Shown: piece by piece, positions 21,701 to 32,426 of the stretch
How positions within the stretch are numbered: the stretch's first letter is position 1
Layout of the letters: each line of letters starts with the position of its first letter
DNA from: Liolophura sinensis
Taxonomy: Eukaryota > Mollusca > Polyplacophora > Chitonida > Chitonidae
Direction of reading: 5' to 3'
DNA: 64,000 nucleotides
NCBI RefSeq assembly: GCF_032854445.1
Contig: NC_088304.1
Coordinates: 30,821,732 to 30,885,731 of the forward strand
Notes under the pieces: model-generated
Database searches by the model: none
Told to the model about the DNA's origin: nothing
What the model saw: only the letters and a program-made list of their open reading frames with translations
Position numbers and translations under genes: made by a program

Positions 21701-22347
21701 TCAAATAAATAAATAAATAAATAAATAAAACTGTAAAAAGGTTTTGTGGGCGCGGAAGTGAATGAAATTTCAGCGCGTACGAATAGAATCAGAAATACAA
21801 AGAAATGCCACATGGCTTATTTTTTTCACGGATGCAACAGATAAACTGATACGCGTCTATGTACATGTAGAGAAAATGTCAGAATATAAATAATAAACAG
21901 AATATTGCACAATGAAGGTTGAATGCCATAAATATTGTTCTCATGAAAGGTAGAAATGATAACCCATTGGACGCGAAGGTTATCATTTCTACCTTTCATG
22001 AGAACAATATTTATGGCATTCAACCTAAACTGTGCAGTATCCTCTATTTACCACACTTATGACACATGTACACTTGGGCATTGAAAAGAACCCTATTGAT
22101 TTTTTGCTACATTGGTCATTTTTGAAAGGTATGATTTGTGACACAGAGCCATGTAGCAGAACCGACCCATTGTTTCAAAGTCGTTGGGCCACTTGTCTCC
22201 ATTACCATGTGAACTCCTGCAGTTGTGCTTATGGCCATGATGTATTATTTGCATTGTATGATATTTTGTTTGTTACAGAAGAACCGTTTGGTGGAGGCGG
22301 AGTGTGCCAAAGAGGATCTGGTCACCATGTTGTTTACAGAGGACTGA
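15605..22347 (+). CDS. TXNDC17: Thioredoxin domain-containing protein 17 / TRP14 (four exons)
   Basis: Exons 15605-15743, 16290-16371, 18552-18633 and 22279-22347 join to 372 nt, 123 aa plus stop, the same length as human TXNDC17. The product is the 14-kDa cytosolic thioredoxin-related protein, a disulfide/cystine reductase fed by thioredoxin reductase. The active site WCPDC is at residues 41-45, preceded by FTGSPDSSGKS, which is the family's extended segment. Other family blocks: FINCLVGERAVWKDPNNEFR, LKGVPTLIKVGT and the C-terminal LVEAEC...LFTED. All introns are GT/AG and phases agree (1, 2, 0). Start ATG is the first in frame and matches the family N-terminus. It is divergent from POP5. 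Confidence 0.97.
16165..16255 (+). mobile_element. SINE 3' fragment in TXNDC17 intron 1
   Basis: It contains 'aacctgcgaatgg', 'gtgggtttccc', 'tggccgcc' and 'caatcaaataaataaaa' with internal deletion relative to the window's common SINE. It ends about 35 bases before exon 2. Confidence 0.6.
16290..16371 (+). CDS. TXNDC17: TXNDC17 exon 2
   Basis: The exon runs from acceptor taatttcag to donor gtgagt. It encodes DGVIHSALSKAPNDAVFINC and LVGERA. Confidence 0.95.
16380..18330. other. TXNDC17 intron 2, nothing recognised
   Basis: Intronic DNA without recognisable exons or clear repeats up to the SINE at its end. Confidence 0.65.
18338..18488 (+). mobile_element. 5'-truncated SINE in TXNDC17 intron 2
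   Basis: It carries 'gtgggaaggtct', 'gtcgtgggtttcccc', 'ggtttcctcccaccataatg' and 'cggcgtaaaacaccaatcaa', ending in an A/T tail. The tRNA head is missing. Confidence 0.88.
18552..18633 (+). CDS. TXNDC17: TXNDC17 exon 3
   Basis: The exon runs from acceptor ttcaaccag to donor gtaagc. It encodes WKDPNNEFRKEPTLMLKGVP and TLIKVGT, containing the cis-proline of the thioredoxin fold (GVPT). A SINE ends about 65 bases upstream. Confidence 0.96.
20402..20776. mobile_element. CpG-rich MITE-like element with 11-bp terminal inverted repeats
   Basis: The ends are TTTCCACTGCA (20402-20412) and TGCAGTGGAAA (20766-20776), a perfect 11-bp inverted pair. A second, inner pair starts 'ttccactgtccgcggcg' near 20486 and ends 'gcggcgcggcgtgcagtgga' near 20711, suggesting a nested or duplicated element. 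GC/CpG content is far above the surrounding intron. CpG-rich ends of this kind recall PIF/Harbinger-type non-autonomous elements, but I see no clean target duplication, so the superfamily is a guess. The open frames inside are by-products of the low stop-codon density. Confidence 0.55.
21628..21729 (+). mobile_element. SINE 3' fragment in TXNDC17 intron 3
   Basis: 'ccacccaccataatgctg' through 'gtaaaacaccaatcaaataa' and (ATAA)n: the last ~100 bp of the common SINE. Confidence 0.85.
21916..22026. repeat. Perfect 49-bp inverted repeat (hairpin) in TXNDC17 intron 3
   Basis: The left arm 21916-21964 and right arm 21978-22026 are exact reverse complements over 49 bp, separated by a 13-base loop. 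Pairing continues imperfectly for about 14 bp outside (left 'atattgcacaatga' against right 'aaactgtgcagtat'). A transcript would fold into a long stem. No repeat family was recognised. Confidence 0.93.
22279..22347 (+). CDS. TXNDC17: TXNDC17 exon 4 with stop
   Basis: The exon follows acceptor tttgttacag. It encodes KNRLVEAECAKEDLVTMLFT, ED and TGA, matching the family C-terminus. Confidence 0.95.
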   Translation, partial: KNRLVEAECAKEDLVTMLFTED

Positions 22348-22489
22348 TGCTAGTGTCCAGCACCGTCTGCTTTCTGCTCAACCATGGGCTCACGACAACC
22401 ACTCATATCTCTGCCTATTCCACGGCATACTCAGACAAGTATCAATGTAACAAGGACTAGCATCTTGGACAGGTTGGCTGTGAAGAATG

Positions 22490-22524
22490 TCAATCAATCA
22501 ATCAATCAATCAATCAGTCAATCA
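22490..22524. repeat. (CAAT)n microsatellite in TXNDC17 3' region
   Basis: Seven or so caat units about 145 bases after the stop codon. Confidence 0.9.
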
Positions 22525-22559
22525 TGATGGAATTAGAAGAAAAGAATCAAGATAATTGG

Positions 22560-23550
22560 ACAATTAATTTTTTGTCTGTATGGAACAAGACAGAAAATTG
22601 AGATAAATTTGGGTCAAATTTGGGTCAATATGACAGTCTTTTTTATTAGCATATATTTTTGTGAGGTGAGTAGGCTTCATTGTTTGATCATGGTTCTCTG
22701 ACAGTTGGTGGAAAGGCTTTAGTAGCCTTTGACTGTTTGTGAAAGAACACAGTTACTTCTTTTTTCTGTGGCCTATTTTAGCTCAGCTTTACAATGCGAT
22801 TTTACTGGTCATCTTGTACCCAAGCCTTTGCTTCTGCCTATTGGCCAACCTGTTTACATAAGGATATGAAGGTCTCACAAGCAGTTGTATCTACAGGTAT
22901 TTAGACAGTGTGGTATTGGACAAAGCACAGACTGTTTTGGATTCGTATTTGTAATTTAGACGTATCTCTACGTCATGATTCAAATCTGTAGTAAGTGATA
23001 TCATTGAGTGCAAAAAGTAGAATTATTTGTTGAGTTATTAAAGAAATTCTTACAAATGGGCTATGTAAATTGTGGATTTCGTACACATCAAAGGTTATTC
23101 CCAGCAAACACCTACAATTTTTGCTTCAGGAGTAAGGCAAATAGTCATGTGTAAATTGACTCTTTTCTTGTAAAAAAAAATCTTGAACGATTTATGACAT
23201 GTCGACAGTTAAAATTAAAATCTGGTGCATACTGAGTAAATGTTTGGCATTAACTGGGCAAAGAGTGCTGTTTTCTGTCCGTGTTTCTTTGTAAGAATTA
23301 AAATCAGACCCATGTCTTAGTCGATTAAGTTTCGTTTGGTACCAATGCGATCATCTGCGTCTGTTCAGAAGTGTACCACACGGCTGTCCAAACAGACTGA
23401 GCGCAAAGTGGTATCGATGACCTGTCGGTAAATGTCAGTAGGCCTGTGATGTGATACGCTGCATAACGATCATGTACAAAATGCTAGTCCGTACACATTC
23501 AGCCCAAATACGGAGGCCTTTTTCATTAGGTACCGGATATCCAATAAGGC
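22560..23550. other. Intergenic, nothing recognised
   Basis: No coding homology or obvious repeat was seen downstream of TXNDC17. Confidence 0.5.
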
Positions 23551-23554
23551 CCAC

Positions 23555-23960
23555 AGCATAAAGAGAGCAAAACTAGAGCTGCGACGACAGTTTGACCCGT
23601 CAAACCAATTTTATTACATGTTTACTTATTTATTGCATGTGTTCAGTTTATTATCAGTTTTAAAAAATTGCATAAAAGTGTCAATACCAAGCAGAAGAGA
23701 ATATAAACATGCAGAGGTAATAAATTTTTAATATCGAAGACATACCGCATATATGAAGTGTAAAACCAGAACAGCGACAAGTGTGATAGCTGGCAAATGG
23801 TCACACGTAACCGGTGAAATACGGCCTCTTGTCATTTAACCCAAGGCCAAGGGTTTTATTGTAACTGTTCATGTACATGCTTAAGTAGTAGTGAATTACA
23901 GGCCCTCTAACACCATGGCTGATCACCACGATCACCGATCGAGAATTGGTCATAATGCTG
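23555..23960 (+). repeat. Dispersed repeat R2 (ACCGGTGAAATACGG family)
   Basis: It contains 'gataagtgtgatagc'-type sequence, 'tggcaaatggtcacacgtaa', 'ccggtgaaatacggcctctt' and 'gtcatttaaccc'. The same order recurs at 35190, 48440, 51490 and 51855, and reversed at 38145, 41005, 45395 and 51190. No coding capacity is seen. Confidence 0.7.
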
Positions 23961-24050
23961 TGTTTTCATCATATTAAATAAACGAAAAGATGGAAACAGT
24001 GTAAAGAGAACTAAACGCTAGATTCGTAGGCGACAAAATGGACTTCTTTG

Positions 24051-24263
24051 CCATCATATATACGTACGGCTGTACCATGGCGTCGTCTTTTCCATCATAT
24101 ATGCGTAAGGTTGCACCATGGTGTCGTCTTTTGCATCATGTATACGTAAGGTTGTACCATGGTGTCGTCTTTGCCATCATATATACGTAAGGCTGTGCCA
24201 TGGTGTCGTCTTTTCCATCATATATACGTAAGGTTGTACCATAGTGTCGTCTTTTCCATCATA
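24051..24263. repeat. 41-bp minisatellite, five copies
   Basis: Units start at 24051, 24092, 24133, 24174 and 24215 (exact 41-bp spacing), with a partial sixth. The core is 'ccatcatatatacgtaagg' plus 'ttgtaccatggtgtcgtctt'. Confidence 0.95.
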
Positions 24264-24344
24264 AAGGTCTAAGACCGGAATCAAACCCGGGTGGGGTTAT
24301 ATCAAAAACTTTCAAAAGTTGCGTATTGCTCCTCGCTTGAGCAA

Positions 24345-24430
24345 TCTGCTGCAATAACAGAATACATTCTAGCATCACTCACACATTAGACTTTCTGTTA
24401 AAATTAACAGATTATTTTTTTGAACGTAAG
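24345..24430. mobile_element. Solitary arm of the foldback MITE found at 26121
   Basis: 'aataacagaatacattctag' then 'catcac', 'cttttctgttaaaattaaca'-like sequence and 'gattatttttttg' match the right arm of the foldback element 2 kb downstream. Confidence 0.7.
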
Positions 24431-24464
24431 AGTAGCTAGTACGGCTGACAGTTTACCACATACC

Positions 24465-24985
24465 GTACTGATACCGTACTAGCAACACAAGCAGCCCCTT
24501 ATGCGTGCTACTGGCCAGCTAGTGCTTCGCTGGTACAGATGGATGGTTAGCAGGTACCGTACTAGACGGACAGACAACTTCTTTTGCGGACTACTGACCA
24601 GCCAGTTGTTCGCCTCCTAAATGACAGCGAAGCACTAAGAATTGTCCGGTCGGATGGTTCCCAGATACCGTTCTAACCGGACAGACAACCTCTTTGGCTG
24701 GCGACTATCTAGCCAGATCATGAAATTATAACGTTCTTAGTGATCCGTTCTAATCTTCATGACTCTGGGTAGATAGCTGCCGTAGCTAACCAGACAGTCT
24801 GTCTCCGGCTACTAGAGAGTGGTTCGCCTGTGAAGTGATATCGGAGCACTAAGAATGGTTCAGCTGGATGGTTACCAGATAGGCTTGCCGTACCAGCCAG
24901 ACAGACATCTTTACCGGGCTACTAGAGGGTGGTTCGCCTGTGGAGTGATATCGGAGCACTAAGAATGGTTGGGCGGGACGGTTAG
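24465..24985. repeat. Degenerate ~107-110-bp tandem repeat
   Basis: Shared blocks 'gttcgcctgtgaagtgat', 'agcactaagaatggtt' and 'ggatggttaccagatacc' recur at about 24608, 24822 and 24932 (last two 110 bp apart). A strongly diverged unit lies between the first two. Confidence 0.75.
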
Positions 24986-24999
24986 GCCTACTATAACTA

Positions 25000-26110
25000 T
25001 AGATACTCACTCAAATGGCGGACGACTTGCCGGCCAGTAGAATGATAACGTATAGCCACTGGTCCTAAATTCCGTTCAATTAAATAACCCGAGATCGAAT
25101 AAGGCGCCGGATAATTACAACTGCTGCAGACACGTTACGCGAATGGTGGAATTAACAGCTTTCAAGATTTAGTTCCAAACAATGTCGTGAAACCTTATGA
25201 AATTTATTCATGTAGAAAGTAGGTTTGCCAGATTTGTGTTGACTCGCGGGAGCCTCGCGAGTTCACGCAAGCCTTGGCGAAACAAGACGTGGGCTCTCCA
25301 ACTAACATGCCAACAGGCCATTTCTTCTCGCCCAAACCTGCGTGAATTTACGAGAATTGAAATGCTGATTCGTTTTATATTGTTGAGGAAAGACGGTGCT
25401 GAATATTACCGTTAATGCTCTCTCACTGTCAGAATATTCTTGTTTACGTTCGCGGCTATTCACGAAGGCGTTGACCTTTGAAGGTCAATTTGTGTTAATA
25501 ATTAAAAATATCACAGCTTAACATTTGCTGATTTCTTTAATTATTCAAGACCCCAGTGCGTCATAAATCTTTCCTTGTCCAACTTCCGTACCATATACCT
25601 ACAATAATTCATGAAAGAAAATCCTTACATGACGTGCGCGTCGCCTCTTGGGTCGGTGAGAATTTAAGACGCACCAGCCTCCGGAGGGACGAGCTGCGTT
25701 TTCGTATTTTAGGCATGACACTCCTGCTGGGTAAACACGACGGAACTTTTCTCGGTATGCCGGTTTTTATGAGTATTATCACCAGTTGCGGTTTGGTCAA
25801 GTAAAGGGGACGTGCTCTGGTTTGGCTCGATGTCCACGAAAATCTGCCACAAACGTACACACGTATAATTAACTGCAGCGTGAAGCATGCATGCGGGCTC
25901 CCTTGGGGTGCATTGTCGTCTGAGTAAAGACAAATTGAACATAACCATTGTCCCGGACAGCTTCTACGAACTTATTACCAACCCACACCGCTTATACTTT
26001 TGGTCGGTTGCGATGGTAACCAGACATCTATGTGACGCCATAAGACGTTAGCAGTGGTCAAGGCGTCTTAAAATGTAGACCAGTTTAAAGTTGTAATTTT
26101 CAATTTTCAT
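25000..26110. other. Intergenic, nothing recognised
   Basis: Open frames of 72-83 codons exist here but resemble no family I know and lack supporting splice or homology signals. Confidence 0.5.
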
Positions 26111-26120
26111 GAGAACATGC

Positions 26121-26370
26121 ACTGAAAAAATTAATCTGTTAAGTTTAACAGAATTTCTGTTGTGTAAGTGATGCTAGAATGTATTCTGTTATTGCATCAA
26201 ATTGTTCTGTTAAGTATAAGACAAATATTCTATTAATTCAGCATAAATATTCGTGTAGACTAACTGAATATTATATTGAATATGACAAAATATTATGTTA
26301 TAATAACAGAATACATTCTAACATCACTAAAGCTTTCTCTTAAAATTAACAGATCAATTTTTTGGGTGTA
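26121..26370. mobile_element. Foldback MITE with ~75-bp inverted arms
   Basis: The left arm (26121-26205: 'aaaaaattaatctgttaag', 'gtgatgctagaatgtattct', 'gttattgca') is the imperfect reverse complement of the right arm (26285-26370: 'taataacagaatacattcta', 'acatcact', 'ttaaaattaacagatcaatt'). A short unique centre lies between. No open frame of note. A lone arm is at 24345. Confidence 0.8.
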
Positions 26371-26377
26371 TACATTT

Positions 26378-26435
26378 GTGTTTGTGTGTGTGCGTGCGTG
26401 TGTGTGTGTGTGCGTGCGTGTGTGTGTGTGTGTAC
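26378..26435. repeat. (GT)n microsatellite
   Basis: gtgtgtgtgcgtgcgtgtgtg tract directly after the foldback element. Confidence 0.95.
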
Positions 26436-26968
26436 AAGCACGTACAAACGCAGTATATGAGTTGTGTAAAACCCGCCAAACTGAATCCCCTTTAGTGTAA
26501 AAAACATTGGGCTATATATTAGGCTTTATTAACCTAGAAAGTGTTGTCGGAAACGAGCAGCTTTTGTCATACATGTACGTAGTTGCAGGTTAAATAGAGG
26601 AATCGCGAGGATTGTCACTTGTGCTGTTTGTTTGTTTTTGGTGGCCTCTATACGAGTTTCCAGACATATTTGATTGTAGGAACTTTCAAACTAGTAAACA
26701 TATTCAAAATTATACTGTATCATACGCGAAAAATTAAAAACAAATTGCTTTAGCATTCTGTGGAAACAGAGAAATCGACAAAATGGAAAAAATATAGAGC
26801 GTCTGTTTAATTAGTTGAGATGACCAGTCACTCGCTGTGGCGTGTAATTCAGATTTGAAATTCTTCTTAGGCTTAGGCCTTTATGACTTTTAACGGGAAC
26901 TCCTTATATGGCGAAACAAGATGGCTGTGTAAAATATAGAAATTGTTAGAGTCAATCGTATATTTAAG

Positions 26969-27170
26969 CACACCAGTGCGGTCGCTATGAGTTCAAGTCC
27001 AACTCATGCTGGCTTCCGTACGTGTTAAGGTCTACCAGCAACCAGCAGATGGCCGTGGGTTTTCCTCTGGCTCTGTCCCGTTCCTTCCCACCGCCGGCTG
27101 GCCGCCGTCGTATAAGTGAAATAGTCTTGAGTACGGCGTAAAGCACCAATCAAATAAATGAATAAATATA
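26969..27170 (+). mobile_element. SINE copy, 5' truncated
   Basis: It runs from 'accagtgcggtcgctatgag' through 'gttcaagtccaactcatgct' to 'cggcgtaaagcaccaatcaa' with an A/T tail. Confidence 0.88.
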
Positions 27171-27744
27171 TTTAAGCATAAACAGGCAGAGCTATCAAAC
27201 CTATGAAGTGCGGGTCGAGGTAACATCCGATCTCGACTCAGGGCTCGAATTTATCAAGCAACTAAAAACTTAAGTCAAAACTTAAAGTCCTTAAAAAGCG
27301 AAACTCCGAGCAGAAAAGTCCTCAACTGTAATCAGTGCGTTTTTGCAGTAAAAAACCAGAAGACAAATTTTAAACTTTGTAGAGCAAAACATTTTATTTG
27401 TAAAGGCGATTGACCTATTGATAATCCGGGCGTAGTTTCCGAAAACAACGAAAACTCCTTTTTATAAATGAAATACTGTTGAAAACAGCGTCTAGAGTTC
27501 AAATCAGGTAAACTTCATAAAACTTCGTCACCTAGACGAACATATTAAAATATTTTCTGTTCGCCAAATTATAAAACTGTTGACGAGACGAATTCCAGAA
27601 ATTTAGTATAACGGCCATTTTGTATTATCAACAATGCAGCCCAAACAAAAAATTCAAATCACACAGTTATGCGGTTAATTGGTCGCTATGTGGAAATTGG
27701 ATGATGGGAAAACCCGTTTTAGCTGAGACGAGCAGCTTTATGAC

Positions 27745-27810
27745 AGTACGATATTGTTGTTGATGTTGTTATTGTTGTTGTTGATGATGATCTTCTTGTT
27801 CTTGGTCATA
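27745..27810. repeat. (TTG/GAT)n trinucleotide tract
   Basis: gttgttgatgttgttattg and gttgttgttgatgatgatc simple sequence. Confidence 0.8.
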
Positions 27811-27904
27811 CTCCAGACTAGCAAATGATGTATGGAAATCTTAAACGAGACCACTGGGGTCACGGTAATGGGGCAGAAAGGAAAAACAAAATTTCATTCT
27901 CAAC

Positions 27905-28810
27905 CTTTGCTTGATACAGATGCTTATTGTTTGGTACTTATTAATGCTTGATACAGATGCTTTATGTTTGATACTTGTTAAAGTTTGATACAGATGCTTA
28001 ATGTTTGATACTTATTAATGCTTGATACAAATACTTAATGTTTGATACTTATCAGTGCTTGATACAGATGCTTAATGTTTGATACTTGTTAATGCTTGAT
28101 ACAGATGCTTCATGTTTGATACTTATTAATTCTTGATACAGATACTTAATGTTTGATACTTATCAATGCTTGATACAGATACTTAATGTTTGATACTTAT
28201 CAGTGCTTGATACAGATACTTAATGTTTGATACTTATTAATGCCTGATTCAGATGCTTAATGTTTGATACTTATTAATGCTTGATACAGATGTCTAATGT
28301 TTGATACTTATTAATGCTTGATACAGATGTCTAATGTTTGATACTTATTAATGCTTGATACAGATACTTAATGTTTGATACTTATTAATGCTTGATATAG
28401 ATGCTTCATGTTGATACTTATTAATGCTTGATACAGATACTTAATGTTTGATACTTATTAATGCTTGATACAGATGTCTAATGTTTGATACTTATCAATG
28501 CTTGATACAGATGCTTCATGTTGATACTTATTAATGCCTGATTCTGATGCCTAATGTTTGATACTTATTAATGCTTGATACAGATACTTAATGTTTGATA
28601 CTTATTAATGCTTGATATAGATGCTTCATGTTGATACTTATTAATGCTTGATACAGATACTTAATGTTTGATACTTATCAATGCTTGATACAGATGCCTA
28701 ATATTTGATACTTATCAATGCTTGATACAAATGCTTAATGTTTGATACTTATCAATGCTTGATACAGATGCATTATGTTTGCTGCTTATTAATGCTTGAT
28801 ACAGATGCAT
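27905..28810. repeat. 37-bp minisatellite, about 24 copies
   Basis: The unit is close to 'tgcttgatacagatacttaa' plus 'tgtttgatacttattaa'. Variants such as 'gatgtctaatg' and 'gatgcttcatgttgatac' recur at intervals, showing higher-order blocks of several units. It is about 0.9 kb and non-coding. Confidence 0.95.
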
Positions 28811-28819
28811 TATGTTTAT

Positions 28820-30520
28820 CCGAAGTATGCGCAGAATGTTTCTAACGGACGCCTGAACCAATTTTATCGATGAATGCTGATTACAGGTCTGCTCGAGAAC
28901 ACCCTTAGTGAGGCTAAGCTGAGGCAAGTCCACGTGCCTTGTATGGGCTCGAAAGGTCAAGCTTGTCTAGTGGTGGTAATGATGTAAAACGAATGTAGAG
29001 AGCGGCGTATGCGCTCCAAGAAGTATAGTTCTTGGCTAGGACGTGTATCTTTTAAATGCGCATGGTTAAAGATAACCACACAGAACTGATTTGTTTGCCT
29101 TTCAGAAATTGTACGCACTGTTCTAAAAAATAACATCTGGGAATTTTGAACAAGATAGCACAAAAAATCCTCGCAGGTCTATAACTGCAAAACATATACC
29201 CATTGTTTTAACCTAAGTGCATAACAACGTTTGGTTTGATTGATTGACTGATTGACTCGTATTTTATCGCCAAGCCTAAGACATTTTCACTTCTACTGTG
29301 GGATATGCCTACATACATGTGCCTAAATTCGCAGTAAGGAGCCATGTTCCGATTTTCTGGTTTATTTCAGTACATCTTGGCCTTGATAAATTCAGTCTGA
29401 TGTCCGTTGCCGGTTATCTGGCTTGCCAATTATTCCTTATTTAATAACATCGTTAACCGCTACATCACATTCTTAATGGACGCACGAGTTTGAGGTGATG
29501 ACGTTTGCTATAAAAATGGCCCTAAACACTCCTATTATTAATTCCTGGAAAGGACGATCTTTATGTAACCCCGAGATCATTAATCTAAATTAGGAAGATC
29601 AAATCCATAGTTAGAATTTTTCCTCGTGCATGCAGGATGCTGTTCATTTTTTTTTTTTACCACGGCGTGAGTTTCCATCAACGCGTTGATTACATGGGCA
29701 TGAATATTTCTTTACTTTTTTCACGACTGCACAGATTCTCCGAGTTATTGACCGCTTGTATATTACCCTGGTGCTATTTCTCCAGGTCACAAATGGGAAT
29801 ATTTAGATTGATATGTCAGATTGGCAACTGTGTATTCCAGGCCCCAAGGACAGCATAAAAGGAAGAAACACACGTGAAACAGCGGGGAACATCTGCTTAA
29901 ATGGCAAGAACTGTTAATTTTCTTATTCAAATAATGCTTAATGGATTTATTCTCAGGATGCGTTAAAAATCAGAATTTGATAGCTGTGGGAAAAGCTTAA
30001 ATACCTATAGAAAGTTCAGTCTTTACACAGGAGTTGGCTGCTTTTTGTTATCATTTGGAATCGAGTAACGCTATTTGCATACGTAAGTTTGCTTCGACCG
30101 CAGCATTTATCATTAATCGTCTTAGGCCCCGTTTCACAAAACAAGATTTCTATTTTTCTCATACTTAAGCAATTGTTTTGCCTTGTTGAGCAATTCAAGT
30201 TCTTTGTAGTGTTTGACTTACTCTTTCGAGAAAGGTGTTACAGTTGGGTAAACAAACGAGTCCTCAGCTCAAGTCCTGTGGCCCAATCCACAACGTCATT
30301 TTTGACAGGTCAAAAATTTGAAACACGAGTGGAGAGGCCATTTTAAGGGCCTTCTGGCCATCTTGTCGATGTTATGATCATCACAACTGTGTCAAAATTG
30401 CAACTTCAGTACTGAAAAATAAGCATTGTCTCTGGTGTATATACATGCAGGTTGCTTAGGTCGTATCAGAAGTATACATAAAAAGAGATATTTGTGCCAC
30501 CGCGATGTGTGGTATCTCGT
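28820..30520. other. Intergenic, nothing recognised
   Basis: No recognisable gene or repeat. A T-run lies at 29647-29658. Confidence 0.5.
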
Positions 30521-30549
30521 GTGTTTCTACTGACGATGAATAAAACGTT

Positions 30550-30780
30550 GGCGCGATAACGAAACGATGACACAGTAGTGCGAAGCGCTGATACGATACA
30601 ACTAAGCGATGAAACGAAGCGAAGACACGGTAGTAAGAAGCGCAGATATCATACAACTGAGCCATGGAACGAAGCTGTGGCAAAGTAGTACGAAGCGATA
30701 ATACGATATCGCTCAGCGATGGAACGATACTGCTCCATCGGGCGATGGAATAATAGTATGATGGTACTACGATGATCATA
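30550..30780. repeat. Degenerate ~56-bp tandem repeat
   Basis: 'cagtagtgcgaagcg', 'cggtagtaagaagcg' and 'aagtagtacgaagcg' recur at about 56-bp steps with 'aagcgatggaacga' blocks. Three to four copies. Confidence 0.8.
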
Positions 30781-31039
30781 ACCAGATTCCATAGTCCTGG
30801 AAAATCACGCTATTGTTCAATCGAACGCTTGAACCTCAGTTGACTGGACGGCATAGCCTGGGTACCGGGGGCAGCATAAGTTCTTTCTTTTCTATCAGCT
30901 TCCAGCAAATAAATAGGTACATGCAGGTTGTTGTGAGGTTGTGTATTTTTTTAAGTCCTAGATCAAGTATGACAATCTTGCTAACTAATATGACCAGAGC
31001 GCTCGGAACCACTAGCGATCTGATTCAGAGTTGCTGTAG

Positions 31040-31135
31040 TTGAATCTAAAGCTGCTTAACCACGAGCTAGGGGATGTCCACGCATCCATGTTTATTACGC
31101 TTGCAATCAAAGCGCAACTGAGATACTATGCTAAG
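31040..31135 (+). repeat. Fragment of dispersed repeat R4
   Basis: 'cgagctaggggatgtccac' and 'gcaatcaaagcgcaactgag' match blocks of the element at 40060-40215 ('ggggctaggggctgt', 'gcaatcaaagcgcaagtgtg'). Confidence 0.5.
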
Positions 31136-32011
31136 TATACACACTTTATACCCAGTCAATATACACTGTAAATCCTAGTTACACTGTATCTTTATTACTG
31201 TGTTAAAGTGTTAACTTCATGGTAATTATGTTTACATATATGTTTAATTATTAATCGGGTTGTTTAGCCAGTGCTAATGTTTCGCATATGTCTAGATTAG
31301 AATATCAGAAAAGTAAGACATTTGAAACTCATCGTTTATTTGAGGTTGGGCTATGAGACGCTTTGTCAATTTCATATTGTGTCGAAGTGTTTAATTAGTA
31401 GATGTTATATTTGAAATTAAGCTCTGACAACATTATCATCTTCCTTTTAATATAACGGATGTATTGAAATAGGCTGTAAAATAATATAATTTCACTTTAT
31501 TGTCCTATGACATACACATTCAGTGTGTATAAATAATCAAAGGCATTTGGCTCATAAATTTAGTATGTGTTTTTTCCTGAGACACTTGATGAATTACGTA
31601 CAACTCCCATGAAAAAGGTTTTTTTTCTTTTTGGTCTTCCCTACCAAAAAGGCTAGTGTAGCCTTCTCCACTTTCTAGTGATGTTGTTTTATACATCCCA
31701 CATGCACTAGCATACTGGACATAACATTCAACTGCATTAATCGAAATGCTTGACATCACATGGTACAGGAAATAACGTTTAGGCGTTAAACGTAATGTTT
31801 TTTTTAGTTAAACACATCATTTATTTATGGCGGTCTCTATATAACTCATGCGCGAACTGTGGAAAACTGTGGTTTTGTGAACTAGAAATGCATCACTGAG
31901 AGGTCCATCCAAAAATCGACTGTAGTGTCATTTTATTTTACAAAGTACAGAGAATTAGTTATTTCCTTTCCTGATAGGGTAACATACAACGGCAACAAGA
32001 CAAATAAACAA

Positions 32012-32100
32012 CGGGCCTCCGTGGCCGAGGTTGTTAGCGCGACGCAATGAACCAGGGGCCTCTCACCCATACGGTCTTATGGTGTCTTCTCAAGCATGCA
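32012..32100 (+). mobile_element. SINE head fragment
   Basis: 'gggcctccgtggccgaggtt' with 'gttagcgcgacgcaatgaac' and 'gcctctcacccatacgg': the tRNA-like 5' part of the common SINE, without body or tail. Confidence 0.75.
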
Positions 32101-32426
32101 GGTGCCTATGAGTGCGACACCGTTCAATCACTTTAATCCTGTTTGATATTTAACGTGCCGAGCGAAGCTTGTTAAATGAACAAACCAATCAGGATTCTTT
32201 CCCCTGAACTCGAAGACGCCGCTACAATTTGGATCCGATTTCATAACATTTCCTGAACATGAGATTTGAAATTTTTATACGAAATGAAAGTTCTCCAACA
32301 ACAGATTTTCAGTGAATCAGATGATGAATATTTATTACGACGAAGGAGGAACCAAGGGTTAACACAAGTACCAAACAGTTGAGTGTCATATGGGACAGAG
32401 TCCCAGATGAGTGTCATGTGAGACAA

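Noticed and set aside
25197-25948. Open frames of 72-83 codons in the intergenic region
   Set aside because: Overlapping on both strands, no recognised motif, no splice support.
27905-28810. CRISPR-like array
   Set aside because: Units are contiguous with no unique spacers, and the DNA is eukaryotic; it is a minisatellite.
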